From: Chinchilla lanigera
Lineage: Eukaryota > Chordata > Mammalia > Rodentia > Chinchillidae
NCBI RefSeq assembly: GCF_000276665.1
Contig: NW_004955460.1
Span: 1,357,578-1,421,577 of the forward strand
Length of the DNA stretch: 64,000 bases
Reading direction: 5' to 3'
Part shown: positions 22,084 to 34,465 of the stretch, in pieces
Position numbering within the stretch: the stretch's first letter is position 1
Layout: each line of letters begins with the position of its first letter
Position numbers and translations under genes: made by a program
The notes under the pieces: generated by a model
Database searches by the model: none
Told to the model about the DNA's origin: nothing
The model's input: only the letters and a program-made list of their open reading frames with translations

Positions 22084-22519
22084 TTGAGGAATAGTGCACA
22101 CAGGGGCCATGTGAATGCTCAGAAAGGAGTAGTGGTGCCAGGTGATGATATCAGGAACAATTTAGGCACTCAGTCTCTAAAAGATTCACCATTACAGTGT
22201 CAGGTCATCCAAGGAAAATGCTTCACCTCAGCTCAAAAAGACTCAAATCTCAATGTGAGGCTTGGTCTTGCTTTCACAGAGACTCTCACATTCTTTGAGG
22301 GACTACAGACAGATAGCCAGGTAAGTTCTGGCATCCTTAGACATGAAATTGCACCTGGGTCGCTCTTCTATATTGCAATTGGTTTCTCAAAATTGGAACA
22401 TACCAGCAGTGACTATACTCTCTACATGGTAGATTTTAAGACTGAGTTCCAGAACAGATTCTTCCTAATAATTAACATGATATTCTTTCTAATAGCATAA
22501 TTCTAGGAACTTTGTGTAC
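22084..22519. other. Unannotated stretch with a 138-codon open frame
   Basis: A + strand frame runs from a TTG at 22084 to a stop at 22500. The product has no motif I recognise, ends in a hydrophobic tail ('FFLIINMIFFLIA') typical of AT-rich translation, and there is no start context or splice signal. I consider it chance. Confidence 0.4.
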
Positions 22520-22690
22520 GTGAAGTAATGTAACACTCCCTCTGAGGTAGCTGCTGTGGTCATCTCTTTACGATGAGAAACTGAAGTTCAGAGAGTTTAT
22601 GAAATTGGCCCAGAATCATGAACACCACATACCAGAGCCAGGACAGGATTTAAGCACTCTGACTACATAGTCAATGTTCCTACCCCCTAA
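22520..22690 (+). mobile_element. MIR-like SINE
   Basis: The blocks 'catctctttacgatgagaa', 'actgaagttcagagag', 'aaattggcccagaatcat' and 'cagagccaggacaggattt' reproduce the MIR consensus in order. It is diverged, as expected. Confidence 0.72.
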
Positions 22691-24959
22691 TCTCCGCACT
22701 CTACACACTCAACTTTGTCCTAAGTTTACATTTGAAAAAAATAACCAAGAATGCTCACTTCCTCTTATTAGACAAAGGACTGAATGACAAGCTACAAAGA
22801 AAAGTTCCTGGGCTCAGCACAGTACTTTAGTACATGTCTGCTTCATGTCATTGCAATTCCATAATTCCACAAATATCTGGGATATGATTGTGATGCCTAG
22901 GAAAATCTTTGTACAAAGATTCTCTTAGCTTATAAACTTCCTAAATTTGGGAGCATCTGTCTGCAATTATGAAATACAAAACTATATAAAACCAAATATT
23001 GCTCCCAGTTAAAGCATTCAAGGTGGAATTCTGTTCTGCATGTTACAATGGATATATAAACCTTCTATTGGTATCTTAATATAAAACATGCCATTTCTTC
23101 CAGGCTAAAACCAACGTCTCTAAGTGAAACAATTATAAAATAATATTTCTGATTTATCAATTTATGTTTTTCCATTTCAAATTTAAAATATTACTTTCAG
23201 TACCACTTCTTTAAACCAAAATTCAATACAATTTTAAAAATTGTATTATTCTCCCCATGGTTTATTTCCTTTCATCCATTTTCATTATGTGAGAATGCTG
23301 TAAGCATTTGAACTGTGACCCCAGTTATAGATCAGTGAGGGCTTATTGATCAAGTGGCAACCTTACTAAATTCTCAGCACTTCTACTTTTTAATGGGTTT
23401 TGAGGATTCCAGAAGGAAAATTATAGAAAGTAACAAAACTAGTAGCAGTTGTCCTAATTTTTATGATTCCTTCTTTCTAACATTTGCAATTTTAATTTAG
23501 GTTTACAAGATATCTTGATAGCATTTCCAGATCAATGTTCAGTAACAGTAAAATACAGATGATGGTAGGAGCTGTCCTGTCATTCTTATAATTTTCTTGC
23601 ACTGCAATGTGGAGCTCTCAAGATCTTAAGTGCACAGTTTAATGAGTTTAACAGATGTACACCCGTCCTAAACCGTATGTCGACCAAGTCACAGAACATC
23701 AAGAACTGGGCATTAACTCCAGCTGTGTCTCCAGGTGGAAGGCTATTACAGGCACTACAGTACTGCCATAGGACACCCATACTCACAGGGAGTTGACAGA
23801 ACTCAATAAAAACCCTTCAGAACCAAGGAAGCCAAGTGGTGGTAACCAGACTGCTTTTGGTACCTCGCCTTGTCCGTCACCACCCCCAAACCTGGAGCTG
23901 TTTCTTTGGATAAGTTTATCGGTGACTTTCATGCCTCAGGGTTAACAAGGCAGCAAAGAGGTCGTGATCAGTGGAGTTCTGTGACTCACCCTTTACCTCC
24001 CCCTAAAATATCCAATATGATGGGAACTGAAATGTTTTTGAGCCCTTCATTTCTGCATGTTACAGGACAAGGTAACTGATATTCCCAGGGACAACTTAAA
24101 GTCATAGGCAAGAAAAAGACAATAGAAGAGCATAACCGCTTAAAAAACAACAAATGAAAAAAAAAAAAAAAAACCCTGCAAGAAGGAGAATTATTAGATA
24201 ATTGAGCAATGAATTTAAAATAAGCATAAAAGTACCTGTAGGGTAGAAGGGGGCATATTACTAATATGAAGCATGAGGAAGTCATGAAAAGATCTGAATG
24301 AAATATAAAACTTGAAAAATTGAGAAGTTGAAACAATGAATGTAATTCAGTGCAGTCTTATTTTAAATTCTAGCTAAATATCATATGAAAAAGTGGATAG
24401 GTTTATTCTAAATGTCTATTGAAAGATAAAAATCTGTAGGTAACTATGTAACTGTGAATTAGAAAACCACTTTTGCACCATGGAATGGTGGCAGTATTGC
24501 ACCGACATGAAAATAAATGAAAGAGAATTGAGAACTCACGGACATATTCATGAGTAAATGGAAATCAATGGGTTTTAAAGAAGAAAATTAATTCTGGCAG
24601 CAAAGAAAAATAAAATTGTTTCCTACACAAATACAACTTCTAGTTAGGCAGATAGATAAAAAGCCTAAAAGTGAATAATAAACTAAAATGCCAATGCAAG
24701 TTGTTGTAAGAAATATTTTAATGACCTAGGGTAAGAAAAATTGTTTTGAATACCACAAAATAGTACTTTGCCAAGAACATTTATCTGTACATCCTAGTCG
24801 GAATTTGGGCATAGGAGTAAGATTTTGTATGGATTTCTGTCTAGTGGTGTTCTATGTGCTACCTCAAATAAATCACATTACCTTTAACACTGTCAAAAAC
24901 GTATTGTTTTACAGTAATAAATTAGAGAAACCCAAGCATAATTTTTGTTTTTTCTATTC
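22691..24959. other. Mostly unannotated; L1-like patch and an A17 run
   Basis: At 23630-23720 'gcacagtttaatgagttta' and 'acagatgtacaccc' resemble the antisense 3' region of an old L1. An A-run at 24157-24173 followed by 'ccctgc' looks like a retroposon tail without a definable body. No exon is recognised. Confidence 0.4.
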
Positions 24960-26345
24960 CCTCTATGATATATAATATATATATAAAGTACAAAACTCAT
25001 AAGTACACAGTTTAATAAATTTATATATGTATACAGCTGTACAACCAGCACAGAAATCAAAACAGATATTTGTACCACTACAGAAATTTCCTTTGTACTC
25101 TTTCCTAGGGGAAAAATTTCCACAACCATTAATCTGGCTAGCAGTATCCTAATGTCAAGCCCTTAGGTTCATTTCAACAATTCTTGAACATTCTATAAAT
25201 GTAATTAGACAGTATGTCCCCTTGGAATCTAGTTTCTTTTACTTAACAAAATTGGGGAGAATCTATGTTTGATGTGTGAGTATCAGAGTTTGTTCTCTTT
25301 ATCATGGTGTTTCATTGCATAAATACAACACAGCGTGTTTTTTCTTTCTCCAGCTGACTTCAGAATTTCACCTCTCCCCGCCATTTCAGACTACTGTGAA
25401 AAGTTACTGTGGTCATTCTTGCATGTATCTTTTGTGAATGTCCAAATTTATTCTCCTGGGTTTATATTTAGGAGTGGAATTGTAGGTCCATAGCATAGAT
25501 ATTATTTAGCATAATTAAAGTACCATGGAGTTTTCCACAGTGCTTGAATAATTTTAACTTCCTCTGACTACACATAACAACTCCATTCTTCTAGTCTTGA
25601 GGACAGTTGGTGCTTTCACTCCTCTTAATCTTAGACATTTTGGTGGATATATAAAAATATCATTTGTAGATTTAACTTGCATTTCCCTCATGGCTACTGA
25701 CACTGGGCATCTTTTAATACACTTATTAGCCATTTTAATATCCTCCCTCTTGAGGTGTCATGATTTTCTCCATTTTTATTAAATATACATCTGTCTTTTT
25801 CTTTTTATTGTTTTTTATATATATATATATTTTTTTTGGTACCAGGAATCAAACTCAGGACCTTGCACTTGCCAGGCAGGTGCTTGCGCCACTGAGCTAT
25901 ATCCCCGGCCCTTTCTTTTTCATTGTAAAAGTCCCTTATATAATCTGAACAAAATTTCTTTAAGAATTAAATGCATTAGGATTAACATTTTTTTGTCTGT
26001 GACATACCTGTTCACATTCTTATTGACCTATTTTAATGAATATTAAGTTCATAATTAAACCACAATAAAACCTATAATTTTTCCCTCTCTATTCCATTGG
26101 AATAGTTGTCTATCTTGGTTCTATTACCATTATATAAAAATTACTGTAGTTTTGTTTTGAAATCTGACAGTGAAAAGCCCCTGACTTTGTTTTCTTCAAT
26201 ATTGTCGATATTATCTTTACTAGACTTTTCATTTCCCAATGGCCAATATCTAGGGAAAATACTGCCAAAATGTTGGTGTGATGTTCCAAACATTGTATAT
26301 ACAAAAAATTGAGGATACTTGCTATGTTACAATATTAAGTCTTCC
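24960..26345 (-). mobile_element. Old L1 (L1M type), antisense 3' portion
   Basis: The + strand reads as antisense old L1: 'agtacacagtttaataaat', 'tatttaggagtggaattg', 'gcatttccctcatggctac', 'ttctccatttttatt', 'ctctattccattggaatag' and 'ttactgtagttttgtttt'. These blocks follow the order of L1M-type 3' UTR and ORF2 in reverse. An ID SINE interrupts it at 25811-25910. The L1 continues at 26880 and 27763 after further insertions. Confidence 0.65.
25811..25910 (-). mobile_element. ID SINE, antisense
   Basis: A T-run with an AT stretch (25811-25837) is the tail. Then 'ggtaccaggaatcaaactc', 'aggaccttgcacttgcc' and 'actgagctatatccc' give the antisense B box, spacer and A box of a tRNA-Ala-derived ID element. 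Flanks 'ctttttctttttattg' (25795-25810) and 'ctttctttttcattg' (25911-25925) are probably the diverged target duplications. Confidence 0.85.
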
Positions 26346-26399
26346 AATTCATGAACATAGTATAGCTCATCATTTATGGTTCCCTTATTCCTCACCTCC

Positions 26400-26872
26400 T
26401 GGCATTTATTCTTTTGAGTACACTGCTTCTAACCTATAGAATGTGACACAGATAATGGGCTCTCATTGCTGTAACTACATTACATCATGTAAAACTCCAT
26501 CTTGCTATCAGGTTTATTCTTGTTCTCCTGCTGACTTTAAAGAAAACTTGCCATTTTTGTTAACTGTCTAAGGAGAGGGATAGCAAGCAAGATACCTCAG
26601 GTACCCTTTAAAACCGAACATGGCTTCCAGCAGATAGCCAGCAAAGAAAGCTCAACATTCTGCAGCTACAAGGAAATTAATTCACCTATCACTCTCAGTA
26701 GATTTGGGAGTGTAGATGTGTACATTTCCATCACCTGAATTGTACATCATTGAGACAGAGAAGTAAGGCAAGTTATGCTTGAGTTTCTGACCCATGGGAA
26801 CTGTGAAAAGAAATACATGTTAAGCCACTAGCTTTCTGTTAACTTCATGCACAGCAACAGCTAACTACTACA
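26400..26872 (+). mobile_element. MLT1-like MaLR LTR
   Basis: The 3' part is diagnostic: 'tctgacccatgggaactgtg', 'aaatacatgttaagccacta' and 'cagcaacagctaactacta', as in MLT1 LTR ends. Upstream 'attctgcagctacaaggaa' also fits. It interrupts the antisense L1, which resumes at about 26880. The 5' boundary is approximate. Confidence 0.68.
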
Positions 26873-26879
26873 CCATTCA

Positions 26880-27261
26880 TTTAGATCTTTTTAAATTTCA
26901 GCAACAGTTTTCTGTCTTGCCTCTTTCTCACATTACAAATGCCTTTTTATTTTATTTTCTAAGTGTCCATTGTTAGTATACAGAATTAACATTGTTTTAG
27001 ATTAACTTCATATTCAAAAATTCTGTCAGATTATTAACTGTAGTCGTTCATTTCTCGACTTGTTTGAATTTTCTATCCAATATGTAATCTGAGAATACAC
27101 TGTTGTATTGTTTCCCAAACTTTGTATATCTTGCTTCTTTCCCCATTTTATTGAACTGGGAACATGTAATATAACGTTTAATGTAAATGGTAATATGAGA
27201 CTTTCTTGTTCCATTCCTAAAATCAAGGAAGAAGTACTCAATATGTGGTTTATATTGCATT
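26880..27261 (-). mobile_element. Old L1 ORF2 segment, antisense
   Basis: Continues the L1 of 24960-26345: 'agatctttttaaatttcagc', 'gtccattgttagtatacag', 'tcccaaactttgtatatc' and the 'tgtaaatggtaatatgaga' stretch follow the reverse order of ORF2 reverse-transcriptase C-terminal sequence. Stops and indels are frequent. Confidence 0.55.
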
Positions 27262-27762
27262 AAAATACCACACAGTTCATGAACTTAACATATTTTTCCC
27301 ATAAGAAATATAGTAATGGAAAACCAAATAATGGGTTCTGAAGCCTGACCATTACACTTATGAATTCATTTTTCCAAGACTTTAACAACTTTCACAATGA
27401 TTTCTTTAATTCTTTTGTGGTTCTCACAGTTTTTAATTTCAGCTTCACTGCTGGTATCACTAACTTTCTTTGGAGCCATGGTTATGACATTTTATGCTAA
27501 TAAAATCCAAAAGAGTCGCATTAAGAAATGTTTAATTGCACTAATAGAAACACCGCAGGTTGTCTGAGTATGAGTGGTGCTTAGACTGAAGTATCACTCC
27601 TTTATGTGTATCATTTAGCATGACGCTTGACACAGGTTTTTTCAAGTGGAATTTTCAGTTCAGGTACCAACCAAATTTACAAACACGGATTTTTTTTTTA
27701 ACTTTGTTGTTGAGTAATGGGAAGTTTGAGCTTCGAGCAGTTTGACAACCGAGACATCACTG
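27262..27762 (-). mobile_element. Internally deleted Tigger-type (pogo) element
   Basis: On the minus strand the element starts 'cagtgatgtctcggttgtc' at 27762, next to a TA, and a short reading frame starts at 27479 with 'MAPKKVSDTSSEAE', as in Tigger/pogo transposase N-termini, stopping after 37 codons at 27366. Then comes a 3' end with a 'ttcttatgggaaaaatat' block and 'gttcatgaac', the typical inverted-terminal part. It is thus a roughly 500-bp deleted derivative with no DDE catalytic domain, unable to move itself. It sits in the antisense L1. Confidence 0.7.
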
Positions 27763-28915
27763 TACTTCATTATCTATAATTTTTCTAGATATCCATCAAA
27801 GTTGGAAAGCTCTCTTCTATTCCTGATTTCCTAAGTTTTATAATCTATCAGCATTAAATTTTGTTAACTGCTTTCTCTGCATCAAATTAATTTTATTATT
27901 TTCATCTTTAATCTGCAGATGCAGAAAATTACACGGATTTTAGAAAGTTAAAACAAGCTTCCATTCTTACAATAAGTTCTACTTAATCATGACGTATTAT
28001 GCATCTTCCATTGCCCATTTTTATCTGCTACTACTTTTATTTTGTTTTGCACGAAGTTCATTAGAGGCATTGGTTTTTACTTTCTTTTGCTTTATATCCT
28101 TATGTGATTTTAGTATCAAAATTATACTGGCTTTGCAAAGTGATGAAAAAGTGTTTCCTGTTTAGTCTCAGGAAGGATTGGCCTGAGATTGATATTACTT
28201 TTTATTAATATATGAGTAAATTCACCAATAATGCTATCTAGTCCAGAACTCTTATTTGTGAAATGATATTTATTTTATAAAGATACAGGATATTTACAAT
28301 TTTATACTTCCTTTTTCCTTTTGGTTAACTTTTTCCAAAGGCTTTGATCATTTTATTTATATTTTCAAATTTATGAGCATAAAATTCTTTATAGTATCTT
28401 TGTGTTATCCTTTAAATATAGGCTCTATAACAATGTTCCTTTCCTCATGCATAAGATTAATAATTTGTATTCTCTAACTCACGCGACTCTGCTAATGATT
28501 TATCCACTTTCCTTTTTTTCAAAGAACAAACATGTAAACAGTACAATTTTCTCTGTTATATGCCTACAATTTTATTTCATTTATTTCTATCTTTAGTATT
28601 ATTATATCCTTTCTTGTACTTTCAGATTTAATTTTTTCTTTTCTAGTTTCTTGGATTTAATATTTAAGTCATTGTTTTAAGACTTTAGATTTTTTTTCTG
28701 ATACATGTATTTAAACTTACAAATGCCTCTAAACAACTGCATCCCACAATTTCTTTATCACGTTTTTATAAACTTTCAATCAGGAATAATTATCTAATTG
28801 TATTATAATTGCTTATTTGATCTATGGATCATTCATAAGTATAATTTTTGGAAAAGCTTATAAATTTTCAGTTTATTTACCTGTTATAAGTTGTAATTTA
28901 AATGTTCATTCTCTT
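27763..28915 (-). mobile_element. Old L1 ORF2, antisense reverse-transcriptase region
   Basis: The + strand follows reversed ORF2: 'tttgttaactgctttctctg', 'ttaatcatgacgtattatgc', 'atcaaaattatactggcttt', 'caggaaggattgg', 'ccaataatgctatctagtcc' and 'aaacaactgcatcccac'. Decay is extensive and no frame is open for more than about 100 codons. This is the 5'-most recognisable part of the L1 chain that starts at 24960. Confidence 0.6.
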
Positions 28916-29834
28916 TCTTCTGTTTTGGGAGAGCCCACCTGTGCTTATGTTAGACTTTTGCCTGTGTCCCACAAGCCTCTTACCCTCTTTTCTACTAGTT
29001 TTTCTCTCTTTGCTTCCAGCTGGTTATTGAATTCACTAGTTCTGCCCTGCTCTATCCATCCGTCTTTTATTGAATCTTGCATTTTTTCAGATACTTCAAT
29101 TCTCCAGTGTCTATTTTAAATTGCAATTTTAGTTCTCAATTGAAATATGCTTGCATGTGCCGTTGTTATCCATCTCTTTCTGCTTTTCTTTAGCACATTA
29201 CTCAGTTACCTGAGGTCTTTGTCATCTCTGGAGTCAGTGTCCAGAGCACACACTTGAGGCGCCCCTCCTTCTCTGGGTCAGGCAGGTTTGTACCCAGAGC
29301 ACCTTGGTCACCTCGCCCTGGTCTCAGTAGCAATTAAACAATATTCCTAGGGCACAGTCCTTCCTCTTAGGGTGTGGCCTGTCTGGGATCTCTGAAGGAT
29401 CCATCAAGGTTCTTCCGTTCTGACTGAACCAGAATTTTGACTTATCCCTATCTTGTGATCTGTAAAATCTCCTTTCTGACTGGGACGTCACCAGAGCTGA
29501 GTCCAGCGTCTGATCCTCCTTTGGGCAGCCACAGCTTTGGACTTGCCCAAGTCAGCCAGAAACACTTTCTAAAGATTTCTTTGAGCTTCCTTTCTGCAAT
29601 TTCATCTTCTTCACTGCACTGCTATGTAAATCCAGCCATCTGACCAATCCTGAACTCCCAACTCTGCTTTTTCTTGATGTTTAGCTCATGTTTGGGCTCC
29701 ATTTTCCTGTGTCAAGTTTGGATCATGCCCTGAGGGAGAAAACTCAGTAAGAATGGAGTACATTCCATCTGCTTCCCATTTTTCAAGAATTATAGCCCTA
29801 GGTTGTCTAACACCTGGGAGTGGTTGTTTCATTT
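28916..29834. other. Unannotated stretch
   Basis: T- and C-rich, mixed composition. Perhaps part of an old LINE or ERV interior, but I find no diagnostic blocks. There is a GC-richer patch at 29240-29330 with no exon-like structure. Confidence 0.4.
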
Positions 29835-30010
29835 TTTCTTACTTTTTTCTATTAGAGCATATTGATTATATGGATTAATGGGTTTCATTTAGGCAGATTT
29901 ATACATACACATAGCATACTTTAATCGTCCCTCCATCACCCCTCTGCCCCATCTTAGTTTCATATTTGGGGACACTCAATGTCTGTAATGTATTTTGATC
30001 ATATTCATTT
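29835..30010 (-). mobile_element. L1 3' end, antisense
   Basis: A T-rich start (29830-29850, the antisense tail) is followed by 'ttatacatacacatagcata' and a pyrimidine-rich 'catcacccctctgcccca' stretch, the antisense of the purine-rich L1 3' UTR seen in sense at 18390-18470. A similar piece lies at 54630-54830. Confidence 0.45.
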
Positions 30011-30559
30011 TTTTAAGCTTATATAGTGATAAACTGTTAATAAGTCCCCTTACCACAAACATGTGGAAGGGCCTTAGATACAATGTTTAAAGCATAAACA
30101 ATGGGAAAATTTTTGTTGTAGTTTATTCTCTAAAATTTCAAGATGTCCATTCAAAACAAGACACCATCCAGGGAAGAGGAAGGAGAGTGATGAATGGGAG
30201 GGAAGTGGACAAATAGTGAGAGGAGGCTTGCTTGGACAGCACTGTGGTCATGCCATGAACTCATCCTTCAACCCCTATTGTCTGACAACACAGAGAGAGA
30301 CACACCTCTGCTGGAACACAGAAAGATGGCCACAGGAGAGGGAAAGGCAGCAATAGGCTAGAAGGGTACAAAAGCAGCAGTGCGCCTGCTCCACAACGTG
30401 GCTCCTGAGGATGAGCAAGGAATGATTGCCTGTGGTTTGGTTGAAGCTTTCTCTAGGTCACTGGATAAGTAGATAAGAGAGACACAGAAAGAAGTAGTCA
30501 AGCAGAGAGACTGCTCATCAGCTTCACACTCAGCACCTTAGAAGTAGGGAATGTATGAC
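30011..30559. other. Unannotated stretch
   Basis: Contains a purine-rich patch at 30160-30230, possibly more L1 3' UTR. No gene is recognised. Confidence 0.4.
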
Positions 30560-30725
30560 TGAACTTTTCTGTTGCTGGATAGAATGCCTGACAGCCGCAA
30601 CTCAAAGGAGGAGAGATTTAATTTAGCTCATGGTTTCAGACAATTCAGTGCACGGTTGGCTGGCTCCAGTGCAGGAGCATCGTGGTGGAAGGGTGTGGTA
30701 AAGCTAAGTTGCTTAGTTCATGGGG
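30560..30725 (-). mobile_element. MaLR LTR fragment
   Basis: 'ctcaaaggaggagagattta', 'atttagctcatggtttcag', 'ggctggctccagtgcagg' and 'atcgtggtggaaggg' are antisense MaLR LTR blocks, as in the LTR at 3732. The fragment stops abruptly at 'gttcatgggg', and an L1-like 3' tail follows (30735-30838), so the rest was probably displaced by that insertion. Confidence 0.7.
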
Positions 30726-30937
30726 AAAATGAATGGAGTCTTATCATGTACAAGTACAAATTCTCTACAATGTGTGATCATTCTGTATATCTAAAATACA
30801 CTAATTGAAAAAATCTAATTGAAAAAAGAAAAAAAAACTGTACTTATATATTAAATCTGTAAATTAATGTTAAATACTAATATTTGTGATATGAATAAAT
30901 ATTTGATGAAACTTAAAAATGAACAGATCTACAAAGG

Positions 30938-31030
30938 GGCTAGCACTCAGAGTTAGAGCACTTTTGTAGCATGCAGGAGAACCTGGGTTCAATCCTTAGC
31001 ATTGTTTAAAAGAAGATTTAAAAAATAAAG
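30938..31030 (+). mobile_element. ID SINE, diverged
   Basis: 'ggggctagcactcagagtt', 'agagcacttttgtagcatg' and 'cctgggttcaatccttagc' are the ID A-box region, spacer and B-box region, followed by an A-rich tail. Mutations in the A box suggest an older copy than the ID at 39532. Confidence 0.72.
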
Positions 31031-31054
31031 AATATGAATAAAAACATCGTAGAA

Positions 31055-31690
31055 ATGTTTATTCAAACAAAGCAAATAATCTGAATAATCAATCCCATAA
31101 ACAAATGAAAATATTCTCCACATCCCTTTCAGAAGTTACATATTAAGGTCACAGCCAAATATCATTATAACCACTAGATGGGTAAAAATTGATGAGGAGC
31201 TAGTATTGGCAGGGGAGCAGGAAAACCATTGCAGACTGAAATATAAATTGCTTCAGATCATTTTTAAGAATAACTTAACAAAACTCACTAACATTGAAAA
31301 TAGGCCTATCTTTTGACTCAGCATTTGACTCCTGAGGATGTATCTCACGGAACTGTAAGCCTAAACGTGGAAAATATTATAGGCACAAGCTACTGACTGC
31401 AGATGCATTTATAAAGTTAGAAATCTTGGAAACAGCACGAGCCATCAAAGAAGAGAATTGAATAAATTTTGTAATGTCAGCAAAATAGAATTTATACAAA
31501 GAATAAAAATAGTACATTTGATTTATCAGCTTACTTGGAGGAACCGAAAAAACATACTAAGTGATTTGGAAGGGAATGACAGAGGACAGGACATTCTCCT
31601 TCAAAACTATAAAACACTAAGATAAATTCATTCCATACATGAATTATATATGCATTTATCATACCTTAAGACTGGAATGAGAATTTAGAG
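31055..31690 (+). mobile_element. Old L1 ORF2 3' segment, sense
   Basis: The blocks 'aaatattctccacatccctt', 'aaccactagatgggtaaaaa', 'ttggcaggggagcagg', 'gactcagcatttgactcctg' and 'ggaaacagcacgagccatca' follow sense ORF2 C-terminal sequence of an old L1 (L1M or HAL1 class) in order. Stops and indels are frequent. Confidence 0.5.
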
Positions 31691-33959
31691 CAAGCTGGAA
31701 GACCAAGGAGAAAAGATGATTCCAATTTTGTACATACTTATTAGTCTTATGTCAAACCAGGGGTTGAATGGAAACCTCTACCTGGAAGAGACGGGACAAA
31801 AGGAGAAGATGATAGCACGTCTTAAGCACTTCCATTCCTGTGGGAGCACAGGTGGGCATAAATGGCATTTGTGCTCAGAAGGAACACCACGGGTGTGAAA
31901 TGCAGGGATGTCAAAGGGCTCATGTTTTTTATCTGACTTACATGACTGAGAAGAACATGGTCTTCAAAACTTCACAGACCTAGAGAGCATTGCAGATCAG
32001 ATGTAGAGAGGCTTTTGCTTTGGGGTGTCAGGAAGGATAATTCTGACATGCTCACCACATTTACTCTTATGTCACTAGAAGACCTGACTCATTGATGTAA
32101 AGCAGGTCGTTGAATCCATTTAACGTCTGAACTCCCTGTCTTTTAACAAAAAACTTGTGGCTGAGATTAAAATATAATAGCCTGCTCTACCACAGAAGTA
32201 AACAGCACATAGTCTTCTTTGGCAAGGAACTTGTTTTTGGTTTTGTTACTGATGTTGTTTTAATTATATTTATGTTCCCATATACACTATCACAAAAAAG
32301 TAAAATAGCGAGCCCTGGATTAGAAACCAAGAGGTCTAGATCACCACTTCTTCAAGTCAATTGAATCTACTGTTACACAAAATTAATACTGAAGCATAGC
32401 TATAATGATAAAATGAAATCATTTATCTGAAATCAGGTTGTAAATGCTAAAGAATAAGCAAACAGAAAATGTTGATATGGAGTTTTACTCATTTTAATCT
32501 TGAAGGAAATATTAGGCCAATTAAAAGGGGAAAGAATCAGTAATGATTCCACCTTTCAACCATCCACATTATGACTTTTATAGAAGATTTTCAACTGAAG
32601 TTGTTGATTAAGTGTATGTTGGCCTTTTTCTCTGAATGAGAACAAAGGGCTGAGAAAATTCTGTGCATATGTGCATTTAATATTTGTAGAAGTGGAATAC
32701 CTTCAGTTACTTTGTAGCCAAGGGTAAGTAAGAACATTCTATTCCCCTGTTCCAAAGTACCATGATGATCATCTAAGAATAACCTAGGAAGGAGGTAGCC
32801 AATAGCTCAGTACTACTCAGATATTTATAAGAGTTTGAGGATGTAAATTTGAGAGAGTATTACTGTATTTAAAATGTCCGAAGTGCTGTGATTTCTGCCA
32901 TTCTTATGGAGTTTGTATATCCCCTCATCTCAGGCCCTGTGAGAGAAGCTTCAGGAAAACCCACAGAGCACTCAGGGCTTCCTCCAGGAGCCCAGGGCAA
33001 TAGAGGGCTATAGCTGGGACATAACTAAACCTCCACTTACCTGCAGTGAAAGGTACATGTTTCTTTTGAACAAGATATGGGCAAAGAATTTGTGAGAAAA
33101 AAGCCAAGCATCTTAAAAAATCACCTCAAGTGGGTAATCAGAAGAAGTGATGGATCAAAATGACTAGCACATATGAAGTCCCAATTCCAAATCTGTGGGA
33201 AAGAAGTTTTGGTGAGTTCAGTTAGAGGAATACGTCTACTCCAAGTTCACTCCAGCAGGGCCAGTGTTGTATGTTCATAGCATTCAAATATAACTGCTGA
33301 GAGCTGTGCTGAGAGCTATACACATGCATGTAAGAAACATTTGGGCAAAGGATTGTGGCCTGACCAGGTGTTCCAAAGGTTATCTGCTATATACAAACTC
33401 CAAAGCACTAAATGATATAAATGCAAATAAAACATAAATCGTGTAGAAAGATACAAAAAAAGAAACAAAGCTGCAAAGAGAAAATGTAAAAATAATAGAT
33501 ACCAGACCATACTCACCAAGTAGGTCACTGAACATAAACTGTCTGCATTCCTTATCAAAGACAAGGACTCTTGGAAGAATTTATATAGAAATAAAATGAT
33601 TACCACCTATGCTATTCCCAGGACATCCTAAAACAAGTAAATAAAATAAGCCAAAGAGTTATGCATGTATACAAATAAATACAAATAACAATATAATAAT
33701 CTGAGTACAAAATCATTATACTGTATAATGCATTACTCATGTTACAGAGAGTAGCAAGGCATTTTCTATTTCTTCTATTGAAATAAAGATGTATTAATCG
33801 TAAAGATTTATTGACAGTCTATAAAAATGTTTAAAATGGAAATAAGAGAAAAACAACAAAAACATAATCATAAATATATCTAGCCTTTGTCAAGGAAAAA
33901 GACAAATACTTTTAAAGATCATAAAAAATGATATCAATTCTAATGAATAACAGTTATTT
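31691..33959. other. Unannotated AT-rich stretch
   Basis: About 2.3 kb with no recognised gene or confident repeat. 33660-33960 is A-rich and may be sense L1-derived. Frames of 60-96 codons lack features. Confidence 0.45.
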
Positions 33960-34465
33960 AAAAGATATGGTTTAAGTTTTAATGTTGCAAACAGAAAGTA
34001 TTTTGTGGCAGTGCTCATGAATGGTTTTTGGAAAATGACCTTATTTTACCCCACAAATTAAACCTCAGTTTATTTGGAAAATACATTCTCTGCCTTCTAT
34101 AAAATAAAATGAAAAATTACAGTAAAGTTTTAAATAAAAATTCCTGCAGTTAGAAATTTTACAATAGCCTTCTAAGTAACCCCTGGGTCAAAGAGGAAAT
34201 AAAAACTGTGTATGAATATTTTATAAAAACTAAAATGCCAGTTCCAGAAGGTTCTGTGTAAAAACTTACAGGAGGTGCTGAAGCTTTACTTAGAAAACAG
34301 TTCATGACCTAATGTCTTCATTAATTACAAGAAATAATGATATACAACATAACCCATTCTTCAAAACTCAAGAATTAGGAAAAGAAGTCAAAGAAAGAAT
34401 TTTAAGAATTGCAGGTTAATAACTAACTACTAAAAAAGAAACCTCAACAGTCTCAAAACAATGCA
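33960..34465 (+). mobile_element. Possible old L1 ORF2 middle segment, sense
   Basis: 'tgggtcaaagaggaaataaa' followed by 'taaaaactaaaatgcc', and 'ggaggtgctgaagctttact', resemble the endonuclease-RT linker region of sense L1 ORF2 that is also seen in antisense near 28700. The support is a handful of blocks. Confidence 0.4.

Noticed and set aside
22084..22500. 138-codon + frame
   Set aside because: TTG start, AT-driven hydrophobic tail, no motif and no exon signals.
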